From positions 992,001 to 1,056,000 of the forward strand of contig NZ_JNIF01000003.1 of the NCBI RefSeq assembly GCF_000702445.1: a stretch of 64,000 nucleotides of DNA, written 5' to 3'. The notes below the pieces were generated by a model. It was not told the DNA's origin and did no database searches. It saw nothing but the letters and a program-made list of their open reading frames with translations. This document shows positions 34,272 through 42,955 of this stretch, in pieces. Within the stretch, counting starts at the first letter, position 1. Every line of letters begins with the position of its first letter. Made by a program: the position numbers and the translations under genes. The DNA comes from Bryobacter aggregatus MPL3 (lineage in GTDB: Bacteria > Acidobacteriota > Terriglobia > Bryobacterales > Bryobacteraceae).

Positions 34272-35027
34272 TTAGGCTGCGGTCCAACCGCCGTCGATCG
34301 TGATCACACTACCCGTCACAAAGGATGCCTCCTGCGACGACAGGTACAACGCCATGTGCGCGATTTCATCCGGCTTGCCCAGACGCCCAATCGGCTGGCG
34401 CTGATTCAATTCGCCGCGCACCTTGTCCTTCTCATGCTTGTGATACTTCTCGAGATAGCCCTCAACAAAGGGCGTGTCCACGGTGCCGGGGCAAATGCAA
34501 TTCGCACGGAATTCCGTCGGGTAATCCACCGCAAGTTGCCGCGTCATCGCCACCACCGCGCCCTTACTGGCGCAATAGCCGAAGCGCTTCTTCACGCCGA
34601 TCAACCCGGCGACACTGCCGATATTCACCATCGATCCGTGGCTTTCCACCAGGAGCGGCACAGCGTGCTTGGTGACCAGAAACATTCCCGTCACGTTCAC
34701 TTTGAAAATCTTTTCAAAGTCGGAAACTTCGGTCTCCGTCACACCGCCCACCAGCCCGATGCCGGCATTGTTAATCAAAATGTCCAGACGCGGAATCTGC
34801 TGGAACAGGTGCTTGACCGATTGCTCGCTCGTGATGTCGCATTGCATCGCCCGGCTCCCAGGTAATTGAGCCGAAAGGGCTTCTGCTTTCTTGGTGTCGA
34901 TGTCTGCCACAATCACAATCGCGCCCGCCTTGGCAAAAGCGCGGGAGGTGCATTCTCCAATGCCACTTGCACCGCCGGTAATCAACGCGACTTTTCCGTC
35001 TAAACGAAAAGGGGTATTTGCTTCCAT
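34272..35027 (-). CDS. Short-chain dehydrogenase/reductase
   Basis: This 251-residue classical SDR has the nucleotide-binding TGGASGIG (about 17-24), an acidic residue after the second strand (VADID, implying NAD preference), NNAGIG, a catalytic Ser in VNIGSVAG, Tyr/Lys in YCASKGAV, and ICPGTVDTPF. Possible roles are sugar or keto-acid alcohol dehydrogenation or FabG-like reduction; the IRR-like neighbours give no clue. The start ATG 35027 agrees with the family. It is convergent with the methyltransferase gene (three-base gap). Confidence 0.9.
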   Translation of the reverse strand: MEANTPFRLDGKVALITGGASGIGECTSRAFAKAGAIVIVADIDTKKAEALSAQLPGSRAMQCDITSEQSVKHLFQQIPRLDILINNAGIGLVGGVTETEVSDFEKIFKVNVTGMFLVTKHAVPLLVESHGSMVNIGSVAGLIGVKKRFGYCASKGAVVAMTRQLAVDYPTEFRANCICPGTVDTPFVEGYLEKYHKHEKDKVRGELNQRQPIGRLGKPDEIAHMALYLSSQEASFVTGSVITIDGGWTAA

Positions 35028-35185
35028 AAGATCAGTTGGTTCTTAGTCCTCATTGATTATCTGCCATCTGTTCCGATACGGAAGCGAAAGCCTCATCTCA
35101 TTCGCTGAGCCTCCCCTGGAAGTAGATTCAGGCGTTTCCCCTATGCGTCCGATCTGCGACAGAGCCGATCACACTTGTACACACG

Positions 35186-36352
35186 ATGCATGCACAGGTG
35201 GAGCTAGACGGGGGTAACCCCATTCCTCGAACCGGGGCAACCCGCGATCTCACGATCGATTTTGTTCGTGGATTCTGCCTGCTGTTGATGATGGTGAATC
35301 ACCTGGCAGACCGCTGGCTGACAAACTACACCTACCGCCCGGTCGGTTTCTTCTGCTCCGCCACCGTCTTTGTTTACCTTTCGGGATATATAACGGGCAA
35401 CGTCTATTCCCGTTATCTCTCCAGCCCCAGCAGCTTTCAGCTCTTCAGGAAACTATGGCACCGTGCAGCGCTGATCTATCTCGTACACGTGGCAGTATCC
35501 GCAACTACGGTTTTATTGACGGTTGCGTCCCCTGAGATTGTGTCCGGCCTGGGAAGCGACGGAAGGCTGGTGGCCGCCCAACCGTTTCACGCCCTGTTGG
35601 CAGACGCCCTGCTTATACCCAGTGCCCCCCTGCTGGACATCCTGTCGATGTACGTCTTTCTGATCTTTCTCGCGCCTCTTCTCCTGCGTCTCTTTCATAC
35701 CGGCTGGTCGGTTATCGCCTTAGGCACCAGCTTTACGGTATGGGCTTATGCACAGTTTGGCTATTCGCTCCTGCTCCCGCCCTTTACCGGAATCTTCGAT
35801 CTGGCGTCCTGGCAGTTTCTATTTGTCATTGCGCTGTACGTGGGCTTCCGGCAGGCGACCCATCCATTCCGCCGGCCAGAGCATCCCAAACGGCTGAATC
35901 TCATTCTGTTCGGATGCCTGATTGCTTGCTTTCTGCTGCGGCATGCGAGCTTCTTCTCCATCCAGGGGCTCGCGGCAACCATCCCAGCCTGGTGGGTGGA
36001 CAAAACAAAAGTAGGCCCGCTGGTGATCGCGAACCTGCTGCTTTGGGTTAGCTTCCTGTGGCTGGTGCCTGAGCCACTCCAGCGCTTAGCAAAGCAGGGC
36101 CGGGTTTTTGTCGCGATGGGGCAGAACTCGCTTCTCGTTTTTGCCTGGCACATCCTGCTCTTCTATCTGTTTTTATCGATGTTCCCGAATCTCGGTCAAT
36201 TCTCGACACAAAGCCAGGCGATTGTCGTTTGCTTCGCCGCCGTGTGCCTCGTATTCCCCTTCTCACTCACCGTGAATTACTGGTTTCCACTGCATCAGCG
36301 TTCCAAGCGCAATGGAACCCAGCTTCCATCCTTTTTCTTCACCGCAAGCTGA
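35186..36352 (+). CDS. OpgC-like membrane acyltransferase
   Basis: The 388-residue protein has about ten hydrophobic segments and the N-terminal block RDLTIDFVRGFCLLLMMVNHLAD, which fits the OpgC family. Family members transfer succinyl groups to osmoregulated periplasmic glucans in proteobacteria. The opgGH glucan genes are not in the window, so the acceptor is unknown. The start is ATG 35186 without a good Shine-Dalgarno sequence. The 3' end overlaps the convergent GDYXXLXY gene by 58 bases. Confidence 0.82.
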   Translation: MHAQVELDGGNPIPRTGATRDLTIDFVRGFCLLLMMVNHLADRWLTNYTYRPVGFFCSATVFVYLSGYITGNVYSRYLSSPSSFQLFRKLWHRAALIYLVHVAVSATTVLLTVASPEIVSGLGSDGRLVAAQPFHALLADALLIPSAPLLDILSMYVFLIFLAPLLLRLFHTGWSVIALGTSFTVWAYAQFGYSLLLPPFTGIFDLASWQFLFVIALYVGFRQATHPFRRPEHPKRLNLILFGCLIACFLLRHASFFSIQGLAATIPAWWVDKTKVGPLVIANLLLWVSFLWLVPEPLQRLAKQGRVFVAMGQNSLLVFAWHILLFYLFLSMFPNLGQFSTQSQAIVVCFAAVCLVFPFSLTVNYWFPLHQRSKRNGTQLPSFFFTAS

Positions 36353-36786
36353 GTGGGGCGAGGCGCCCCTGCTTTCGGAACGACCACTTCCGCCCACAGT
36401 TCGTCGCCGTCTTGCTGGCGGCTCGGATCGGGAATATTTTCGGGGATGTGGAAGCGCACAGGCTCAATGATGCGAACGAACCCATTGAGCGTGCGGGCGC
36501 CTCGCGGCGTGAACCGAACGCAGCAATCCGCCGTTCGGATGTGCAGACGCCCTCCTTCGACAAAGAGCTCGCCCTGAGGGTCAGCGTTCTGCACGGCTCG
36601 CGTCGCCTCATCGGCTTCGGGCGTCAGCGTCAAGGACACATAGCGGCCACGCATCAGGTCATAGGGATCGTAGGGCGCAGTCCTCACCCAGGCTCGCGGC
36701 AGAGTCCGCTGCTGCCAGGCATAGTTAACCCAAACAGAAAGTACGATGCCTGCCTGGATCAGGCCCACCAGAAAACTCTTTCTCAT
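36295..36786 (-). CDS. GDYXXLXY-type membrane-anchored protein
   Basis: The protein is 163 residues long with an N-terminal membrane anchor (FLVGLIQAGIVLSVWVNYAW) and a large extracytoplasmic part containing PYDPYDLMRGRYVSLTL. That matches the family named after DPRDLLRGDYVxLxY. Members typically lie next to DUF2157 genes, as here. Function is unknown. The start at ATG 36786 overlaps the stop of the DUF2157 gene (ATGA, 36783-36786). Arg instead of Gly-Asp in the motif (RGRYV) is a small deviation. Confidence 0.82.
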   Translation of the reverse strand: MRKSFLVGLIQAGIVLSVWVNYAWQQRTLPRAWVRTAPYDPYDLMRGRYVSLTLTPEADEATRAVQNADPQGELFVEGGRLHIRTADCCVRFTPRGARTLNGFVRIIEPVRFHIPENIPDPSRQQDGDELWAEVVVPKAGAPRPTQLAVKKKDGSWVPLRLER

Positions 36787-37871
36787 TGCTGCCCCCGGAT
36801 CGCTTCCACCACCAGACGCCGCCGGACTTTCTCCAGCAGAAAACCGCCCCCAGTCAACAGAATCCCCAACAGGATCAGGCCGGCGGCGCCTCCCAAGAGA
36901 GACAGTGCATGAGCTGTATAGAACCCGAACACCGTCATCGCAAAACCAATCATGCCGTTGTTGACCAGTTCCACGCGATGCTCCGCGACACCCCACGAAA
37001 TCAAGGCCCCGAAGGCAATCGCAAGCGTCAGGTACATCATCCAGCCGCCCACTTCGGCAGCACCAAAACTCACCAGCGCTACCGCGGCAATCGCCGTGAA
37101 ACCCTTGATGTTGAAGCCGTCAAAGATCTTCCAGCCCAGCAAGGCAAGCAGCCCGATCGCCCCCAGATCAGCCCAATACGCAGGCAAGGGAGTTTGCTGG
37201 AGCAGACCAACCGACGGTTCGCTGCACGCCATGACGATGATGGTTGCGGCCATCAGCCCGAAGCTCCCGAGCCAGATCAGCGGCCGGTAGCGGCTCAACA
37301 GATACAACACGCTCAATCCGAGCCAGAAGCACAGCTCCGGAAGATAATGATTCCCCGGAGGGCGGCGAACATACCACTCCGAGGTGATCCAGAGCGGCAC
37401 CAGCAGCGCCACAATCGTCAACTGAAACCCATCGCGAATCAGCCAATAGCCTACTGCGGCTCCGGCAGCCCACAACAACATCCAGCCATTCCATTTCCCG
37501 TCCAACTGGAATACCTGACCGGCCAGCGCAATGCCTGCGCCCAGACAGGCGGTGCCCACTCCATGCAGCGCCATCCGCAAGGCAGGTGTCTTTTCGGCAA
37601 GACCTGCCGCAAAATGGAAGCCCATCGTCAGCGCGACAATGAGCAGCATCTTGACGAAGGACGACATCTGATCCCAGTTCGCGGCGACAAAGGAGATCAC
37701 ACCCGTCCCAATCAGCAGAGCGCCCAATCCCCAACTGATCGCCGCCCCCCAACGGAATCGTCCCACAGGGGACTGCTGCGTCTCCCATTCCCGAATCTTC
37801 TCAGCCGCTAACGGATTGACGAATCCAGCAGCAAGCCAACGCGAGAGGTACTGCTCGGCTTCTTTTGTCAT
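36783..37871 (-). CDS. DUF2157 domain membrane protein
   Basis: This 362-residue protein has an N-terminal cytoplasmic DUF2157-type domain (YLSRWLAAGFVNPLAAEKI... RFRWGAAISWGLGALLIG) and then about nine to ten hydrophobic helices. The family is uncharacterised. The paired GDYXXLXY gene overlaps its stop codon. The gene is divergent from the CPBP proteases (42-base gap). Confidence 0.82.
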   Translation of the reverse strand: MTKEAEQYLSRWLAAGFVNPLAAEKIREWETQQSPVGRFRWGAAISWGLGALLIGTGVISFVAANWDQMSSFVKMLLIVALTMGFHFAAGLAEKTPALRMALHGVGTACLGAGIALAGQVFQLDGKWNGWMLLWAAGAAVGYWLIRDGFQLTIVALLVPLWITSEWYVRRPPGNHYLPELCFWLGLSVLYLLSRYRPLIWLGSFGLMAATIIVMACSEPSVGLLQQTPLPAYWADLGAIGLLALLGWKIFDGFNIKGFTAIAAVALVSFGAAEVGGWMMYLTLAIAFGALISWGVAEHRVELVNNGMIGFAMTVFGFYTAHALSLLGGAAGLILLGILLTGGGFLLEKVRRRLVVEAIRGQQ

Positions 37872-37913
37872 CTATATCCTTTGAAGAATAGCGCTGTGCT
37901 AGGTTTGTGAAAA

Positions 37914-38837
37914 GTGCTCTATGACCATCCGCAACAACCGGCCCTCCCCGAGGGTTGGTTTATTCGTAGTCTTCTGGCCGTAGCAGCAATCATGCGGAGC
38001 TTTGGCGCCCTGCTGTCCATGGGCACCAGCACCATCCTTCTCACCTTCGCCTTCGAGCCGCTTCTACCTTATCTTCCGATGCCCCGCCGCTTGGGCGAAA
38101 ACATGGTGCAAGGCATCCCGGGCCTGATCATGGCCTTGCTGGTTTCCTGGCTCCTCTTGCATTACGCGCACAAGTTGCGTCTTTCGGATCTCGGTCTCTC
38201 GCTCGATCTAGCCAACTTGCGCGAACTGGCGATCTGGACTTTGGGAGGCGCGTTTGTACTTTCACTGACCGTGCTTCCACTGCTCTGGAGCGGCGCCGGA
38301 CAATTCACTCCCAGTGAAGCAAAGATTGCTGGTCCTGGCTCACTGACCATATTCCTCATCCTGCTCTTGATCTCCGCCATGGAAGAAGAACTCATCATGC
38401 GTGGGTATCCCTTCCAGACGCTTGTCGAGCCGCTCCACCTTCTCGGTGCGCTGATCCTTACCAGTGGCGCCTTTGCCGCACTCCACTGGGCCAATCCGGG
38501 CGCGAATGAATTCACCATCGCCAATACCTTTCTGGCCGGTTGCGCACTGGGTTTGCTGCTCGTCATCCGGCGCAGCATGTGGGCAGCCATTGGCGCCCAT
38601 TTCGGCTGGAATCTCGCGACCATCCTCTTTGGCCTCAATCTCAGCGGACTCGCGATGCCCATCGTCCCCTTCACCCTGAACTGGACCATCGACCCCATCT
38701 GGACCGGCGGTCGTTATGGGCCGGAAGGCGGCCTGCTCTGCACGATCATCCTGAGCCTGTTGATTCTGATTGAAGTCTTGATCTACCATCGCCAACTTCT
38801 CGACACCCCAAGCATCCTGGCGGACGAGTCCGAATGA
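37914..38837 (+). CDS. CPBP-family (CAAX-type) intramembrane metalloprotease
   Basis: The 307 residues hold about seven membrane segments. The CPBP motif 1 EEELIMRGYPFQTL (around 158-171) supplies the EExxxR glutamates. Motif 2 is FAALHW and motif 3 is the later AAIGAHFGWNLA with His and Asn. These proteins are related to CAAX prenyl endopeptidases (Rce1) and bacteriocin self-immunity proteins. The start is GTG 37914. Its stop overlaps the start of the next gene by four bases (ATGA). Confidence 0.85.
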   Translation: MLYDHPQQPALPEGWFIRSLLAVAAIMRSFGALLSMGTSTILLTFAFEPLLPYLPMPRRLGENMVQGIPGLIMALLVSWLLLHYAHKLRLSDLGLSLDLANLRELAIWTLGGAFVLSLTVLPLLWSGAGQFTPSEAKIAGPGSLTIFLILLLISAMEEELIMRGYPFQTLVEPLHLLGALILTSGAFAALHWANPGANEFTIANTFLAGCALGLLLVIRRSMWAAIGAHFGWNLATILFGLNLSGLAMPIVPFTLNWTIDPIWTGGRYGPEGGLLCTIILSLLILIEVLIYHRQLLDTPSILADESE

Positions 38838-39721
38838 ATATTGCCTGGATCCTGCTTCCCGCAATCTTGTTGGAAGCACTCTTTTACTTTCTTCCCAGTT
38901 CCACCGGTTTCCGGTCTCGCTTTGGGAAGCTTTCGCCTTATCTCCAGGCGCCACTGATCTGGCTCAGCGGCTTTGCGCCTGTATTTCTGCTGAATCAGTT
39001 ACAGGGTTCGCACCCTGAGGAATTCACGTTGTTTGCGGGCGCACTCGGCATCACCTGTGTCTGGTTTCTCATTCTCCCCAAGCGGCCCGCCGCAGACATT
39101 CTCCTGCTGGTCTTGCTCAGTTCGTTCATCCTCTTGCCTTGGTTCAAGCCGCTGTTCCCTTCCCCCGCCGGAACTGCAAAACTCGACTCGCTGAACAAGC
39201 TGCTGTGGGTGCGCGTGGGCATCTGGGTGTTTCTCTTTCCCCGCCGCTTCTCCGTACCTGGCATCGGCTTTCTGCCCAACCGGCAGGAATGGTTTGTGGG
39301 GACCCGCTACTTCGTCTACTTCCTGGCAATCATCTTGCCGGTCGGACTCTACTTCCATATCTTTCGCGTCCAGTTCCCGAAAGTGGATCTCTGGGCAATC
39401 CCCTTTCTGACTCTCGGGACCTTCCTCGGTATGATGCTATTCGTCACCTGGGGAGAGGAATTTCTTGTGCGCGGCGTGCTACAAAGCGTCCTCATTAAAG
39501 AACTCGGCCGCTGGCCCGGCATCCTGATTGCCAGTCTTTGCTTTGGCCTCGTCCACCTCTCGTTTCGCAACTACCCGAACTGGCGCTTCGCGGCCTTCTC
39601 GGCACTAGCTGCGGTCTTTTATGGACTCGCCTTTGAGCGCGGCCATTCGCTCCGGGCAGCGATGGTGACGCACTCGCTGGTGAACACAGTCTGGACGATC
39701 GTCTTCTCCCGCTCGCTCTAG
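38834..39721 (+). CDS. CPBP-family (CAAX-type) intramembrane metalloprotease, second copy
   Basis: The second protease (295 residues) has the same layout: about eight hydrophobic helices, motif 1 EEFLVRGVLQSVL (about 211-223), motif 2 FGLVHLSF and a C-terminal MVTHSLVNTVW. Overall sequence differs from its neighbour except around the motifs, so an old duplication or two unrelated acquisitions are both possible. It overlaps the preceding gene by four bases and is followed four bases on by the end of the convergent lipoprotein gene. Confidence 0.85.
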   Translation: MNIAWILLPAILLEALFYFLPSSTGFRSRFGKLSPYLQAPLIWLSGFAPVFLLNQLQGSHPEEFTLFAGALGITCVWFLILPKRPAADILLLVLLSSFILLPWFKPLFPSPAGTAKLDSLNKLLWVRVGIWVFLFPRRFSVPGIGFLPNRQEWFVGTRYFVYFLAIILPVGLYFHIFRVQFPKVDLWAIPFLTLGTFLGMMLFVTWGEEFLVRGVLQSVLIKELGRWPGILIASLCFGLVHLSFRNYPNWRFAAFSALAAVFYGLAFERGHSLRAAMVTHSLVNTVWTIVFSRSL

Positions 39722-40920
39722 CGAGACGACGCGGGCGCAACCAGTCCATCGCTCTCCGCACGGCGCGCAAGCCCTTCCACCGCATCGAGCCACAATGACA
39801 CGTTGGGCACGGGGCTCGAGAAGGGGAATTCCAGCGTCGCAAACGCCTGCTGGCTACCGCCAATTGCCGATCCGAGCCAGCCTGTATCCTGCAACAGACT
39901 CTCCATGCGAGAGCCGGGCACAGCCTTCCCGGATAGATTCGCCCATTGCCATGGCTTTCCGAGTTCTCCGGAGACACCGACCACCTGCATCCCGAGAAAC
40001 TGCTCTGTCAGCTTTTGCCAAACCGTGGTTTGATGCTCCCGGACTTCTCCTAGTTTTGCCGCAATGGCAAACTGGGCCGGAACACCGCTGCGATCAAACA
40101 TCGGCCACCAGAACTGACCCGCCAGGCTGGCATTGAAAACAACCACGCGAGGCGTCGGAGAATAGTCCAGCTCTTCTTTTTGCAGGGTCTGGAGCAGAGC
40201 CAGATAGTTCTTGCGGCGCACGTCGGCCAAGCGCTGGGCTTCCTTCGTGTTCTGGTGGAAATATGATTCGAGCGGTTCCACCACGCGGTAGTTCCCACGC
40301 AGATCGGTCAGCACCTCCCGCGCCACAGCCGGAGACAGAACGGTGTTCTCTCCGATCAAGATGGCCTCCAGAAGATTCTCCCGATCACTCATCGCATACA
40401 CGGTGGAGCCCGGCTTGCCGGATTCCAGTTCTGCCGTCGAGAAGCTGAGCGCAGGAGACACGCGCTGTTGCTGCCAACTGAGCCGATGGCTCGTCCGCCA
40501 GCGAGGCAAAGGCGAGAAGCGTGCCGCACTCTCATACTGCAACTGCGCATGCGAGAGACTCTGCGCGTCCGCCACCCGGCTGACCACGAGGAAGGCGGGC
40601 GCCGAGACTTCTCCTAAAGCATTCTTTTGTTCTCGAAAGGCAAAGGCATGCGTCACGGCCCAAAAATTCTGATCGAGGGCAACACCCGCCACATCCCCAA
40701 GAAACGGAGACTGCGTGGGAGGCCGCTCACCCGGCGCCGGATTCTGGATCCGCTGGAACTGATCCGGCAGTCGAAGACGGACTTGCCCCAATTCCACATC
40801 CTGATAGCCCCCCGCCCGCACCTCTTTTGTCGAACAGGATGGCAGCAGCAGGACTATCCCAACCGCTCCAACAACACACAAGAAACGACCTGATTTCTGC
40901 AACATCCCCGTACTTCTCAT
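39718..40920 (-). CDS. Putative lipoprotein of unknown function
   Basis: The 400 residues start with a lipoprotein signal (VVGAVGIVLLLPSC; lipobox LPSC, Cys about 29). The mature part is mixed alpha/beta with no motif I recognise. Short blocks such as PLPRWRTSHRLSWQQQ and ALSFSTAELESGKPGSTVY are included for searching. Start choice is ambiguous between ATG 40920 and ATG 40905. It is convergent with the CPBP protease gene. No operon partner is seen on its strand. Confidence 0.7.
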   Translation of the reverse strand: MRSTGMLQKSGRFLCVVGAVGIVLLLPSCSTKEVRAGGYQDVELGQVRLRLPDQFQRIQNPAPGERPPTQSPFLGDVAGVALDQNFWAVTHAFAFREQKNALGEVSAPAFLVVSRVADAQSLSHAQLQYESAARFSPLPRWRTSHRLSWQQQRVSPALSFSTAELESGKPGSTVYAMSDRENLLEAILIGENTVLSPAVAREVLTDLRGNYRVVEPLESYFHQNTKEAQRLADVRRKNYLALLQTLQKEELDYSPTPRVVVFNASLAGQFWWPMFDRSGVPAQFAIAAKLGEVREHQTTVWQKLTEQFLGMQVVGVSGELGKPWQWANLSGKAVPGSRMESLLQDTGWLGSAIGGSQQAFATLEFPFSSPVPNVSLWLDAVEGLARRAESDGLVAPASSR

Positions 40921-40966
40921 CCTACGCCATGCACCGATGCTAAACTAATCTCTGGTATTTCTGTTC

Positions 40967-41043
40967 GGGCGCGTAGCTCAGTTGGTTAGAGCACCTCGTT
41001 TACACCGAGGGGGTCCGGGGTTCGAGTCCCTGCGCGCCCACCA
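40967..41043 (+). tRNA. tRNA-Val (anticodon UAC)
   Basis: The 77-base cloverleaf has the acceptor stem GGGCGCG / CGCGCCC, a D-arm with TAGCTCAGTTGG, an anticodon stem CCTCG / CGAGG with loop TTTACAC (anticodon UAC), a T-arm with GGTTCGAGTCC, and encoded CCA at the 3' end. It reads GUA/GUG. Confidence 0.97.
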
Positions 41044-41067
41044 TTCCATCTCTCTTCCGGAATCCCT

Positions 41068-42138
41068 TTGCAAGTCTTCGCCGTCATCGAAGCGAACTCC
41101 GTCACCGGACCCGCAAAGAATCTCATCCAGTTCGCTGCCATCGCACGCGACTTTCCCAACCCGATTCACTTCACCTTTTTTACCTTCCGGCGGCCGGGAG
41201 ACCCGAGCGACGACCCCTTCCTCCGCGCCTGCCGAGCCGCATCGATTCCGGTCGAACTGATCCTCGAGAACGGGCCCTATGATTGGCGGACCATTCGCCG
41301 GCTGCAGCAGTGGGTCAGAGAACGCCGGCCCGCCCTGGTCCAGACCCATAGCATCAAGAGTCACTTCCTCTACCGGCTTTCCGGCTTGTGGCGGGAGCGC
41401 CCCTGGCTGGCTTACCATCACGGTTACACCAAGCCAACCCGGAAGGCACAGATCTACAACCATCTTGGCGCCTGGGGAATTGGCAAGTGCCGCATGGCCA
41501 TTACCGTCACGCCGGCCTTCCGGGCCGAACTCCTCGGGGTGGGGATTCCTGCCGATCGCATTGAGATCATCCCCAATGCGATCGATCCGAATTGGTTTCC
41601 CCCTGCGCTGCGCCGTCCGATGCCAGCAAAGCCCCACTTGGTCTCCATCGGACGCCTCTCCCGGGAGAAGGCGCACGCCGATCTCATTGCCGCCCTGCCC
41701 GCTGGCTGCAAGCTCACCATCGCCGGGGAGGGTCCGGAGCGCGAAGCCCTCCTCTCCTTGGCCGCCTCTCGGCAGGCCGATGTCCAGTTGATCGGACAAA
41801 TTGAGGACGTACGTCCCTGCTTTCGAGAAGCCGATCTCTTTGTGTTGCCCTCGCACAGCGAAGGATCTCCGAATATTCTTATCGAAGCGATGGCCGCGGC
41901 CATTCCGATTGTGGCCACCACCGCGGGCGGGATCCCCGACACCGTAACCGATGGGGTTCACGCCTTGCTCGTCCCCCCAGCCCAACCAGCAAGACTTACC
42001 GCGGCAATCGAGCGGCTGATTGCCGACCCGCCACTGGCCGCGCAACTGGCCGCGCAGGCCCGGGCCCGGGTGGTTGAGCACTTCTCTCCAATGGCGCGCG
42101 CCGAGCGCATGGCCGCGCTCTATCGCAGTCTGGTCTGA
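41068..42138 (+). CDS. Glycosyltransferase family 4-like protein
   Basis: The protein (356 residues) has a GT-B fold with an N-terminal domain (VTGPAKNL; VQTHSIKSHFLYRL) and the C-terminal GT4 signature, including LVSIGRLSREKAHADLIAAL, ADLFVLPSHSEGSPNILIEAMAAAIP and VATTAGGIPDTV. The EGSPNILIEAM block is the nucleotide-sugar-binding EX7E motif. Substrates are unknown; a cell-surface polysaccharide or lipid is plausible. The start is TTG 41068, without a clear ribosome site. It begins 25 bases after the tRNA and ends four bases before gluQ. Confidence 0.88.
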   Translation: MQVFAVIEANSVTGPAKNLIQFAAIARDFPNPIHFTFFTFRRPGDPSDDPFLRACRAASIPVELILENGPYDWRTIRRLQQWVRERRPALVQTHSIKSHFLYRLSGLWRERPWLAYHHGYTKPTRKAQIYNHLGAWGIGKCRMAITVTPAFRAELLGVGIPADRIEIIPNAIDPNWFPPALRRPMPAKPHLVSIGRLSREKAHADLIAALPAGCKLTIAGEGPEREALLSLAASRQADVQLIGQIEDVRPCFREADLFVLPSHSEGSPNILIEAMAAAIPIVATTAGGIPDTVTDGVHALLVPPAQPARLTAAIERLIADPPLAAQLAAQARARVVEHFSPMARAERMAALYRSLV

Positions 42139-42142
42139 TCAG

Positions 42143-42955
42143 ATGTATTGCGGCCGCTTTGCTCCCTCCCCGACCGGACCGTTGCACTTCGGCTCACTGG
42201 TTGCTGCAACGGCCAGTTATCTTGATGCCCGCGCCCAGCGTGGCCAGTGGCTGCTGCGCATGGAGGACACAGACCACACACGCTGCCGTCCTCACTACGC
42301 CGACGAAATCCTGTCCACCCTCAGCGCCTTTGGCTTCGTTTGGGATGAACCAGTCATCGTACAAAGCGAACGCAGCGCGCTTTACGATGCCGCCATCGCC
42401 CAGCTTGGCCCGCGCGTCTATCATTGCACCTGTAGCCGCCGCGAAATCGCAACCCTGGCCGCCCAGAACGAATCCCGCTATCCCGGAATCTGCCGCAACG
42501 GCTGCGACCCGGCAAAGCCGGTCCGCGCCTTACGCCTGGCAGTCGAAGATCCGGCAATCTCCGACGATTTCATTCTGTTCAGCACCACCGGTAAGATCTA
42601 TTCCTACCAACTCGCGGTCGTTGTCGACGACGAGGCCCAGGGCATCACCCACGTTGTGCGCGGCGCAGATCTGCTGTCCTCCACCCCACGGCAACAGTAT
42701 CTGCAACGCCTGCTCGGCTATCGGACGCTGCAGTATCTGCATCTTCCCCTTGCGACTGGTCCGGATGGCACAAAACTCTCAAAACAAAATCTCGCCCCGG
42801 CTCTCGACACGGCAAGCAGCACAACACTACTCGTACAAGCCCTTGAATTCCTCCAGCAGCAGCCAGAAGAGAACCTCGCGCGCCAATCCCTTGCCAACAT
42901 CTGGGCCTGGGCTATTGCGAACTGGCGACCGGAACGCTTGCGGCGCTACTCTTGA
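42143..42955 (+). CDS. gluQ: Glutamyl-Q tRNA(Asp) synthetase
   Basis: The 270 residues match the truncated GluRS-like enzyme that attaches glutamate to queuosine in tRNA-Asp. It has RFAPSPTGPLHFGSL with HIGH-like LHFG, RMEDTDHTR, a zinc-knuckle with Cys95, Cys97, Cys117 and Cys121, and KLSKQ (211-215). It lacks the anticodon-binding domain of full GluRS. The start at ATG 42143 matches the family start. The 3' end overlaps the convergent kinase gene by 44 bases. Confidence 0.93.
   Translation: MYCGRFAPSPTGPLHFGSLVAATASYLDARAQRGQWLLRMEDTDHTRCRPHYADEILSTLSAFGFVWDEPVIVQSERSALYDAAIAQLGPRVYHCTCSRREIATLAAQNESRYPGICRNGCDPAKPVRALRLAVEDPAISDDFILFSTTGKIYSYQLAVVVDDEAQGITHVVRGADLLSSTPRQQYLQRLLGYRTLQYLHLPLATGPDGTKLSKQNLAPALDTASSTTLLVQALEFLQQQPEENLARQSLANIWAWAIANWRPERLRRYS

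Noticed and set aside
40982-41260. Short plus-strand frame starting inside tRNA-Val
   Set aside because: It begins inside the tRNA and overlaps the glycosyltransferase in another frame.
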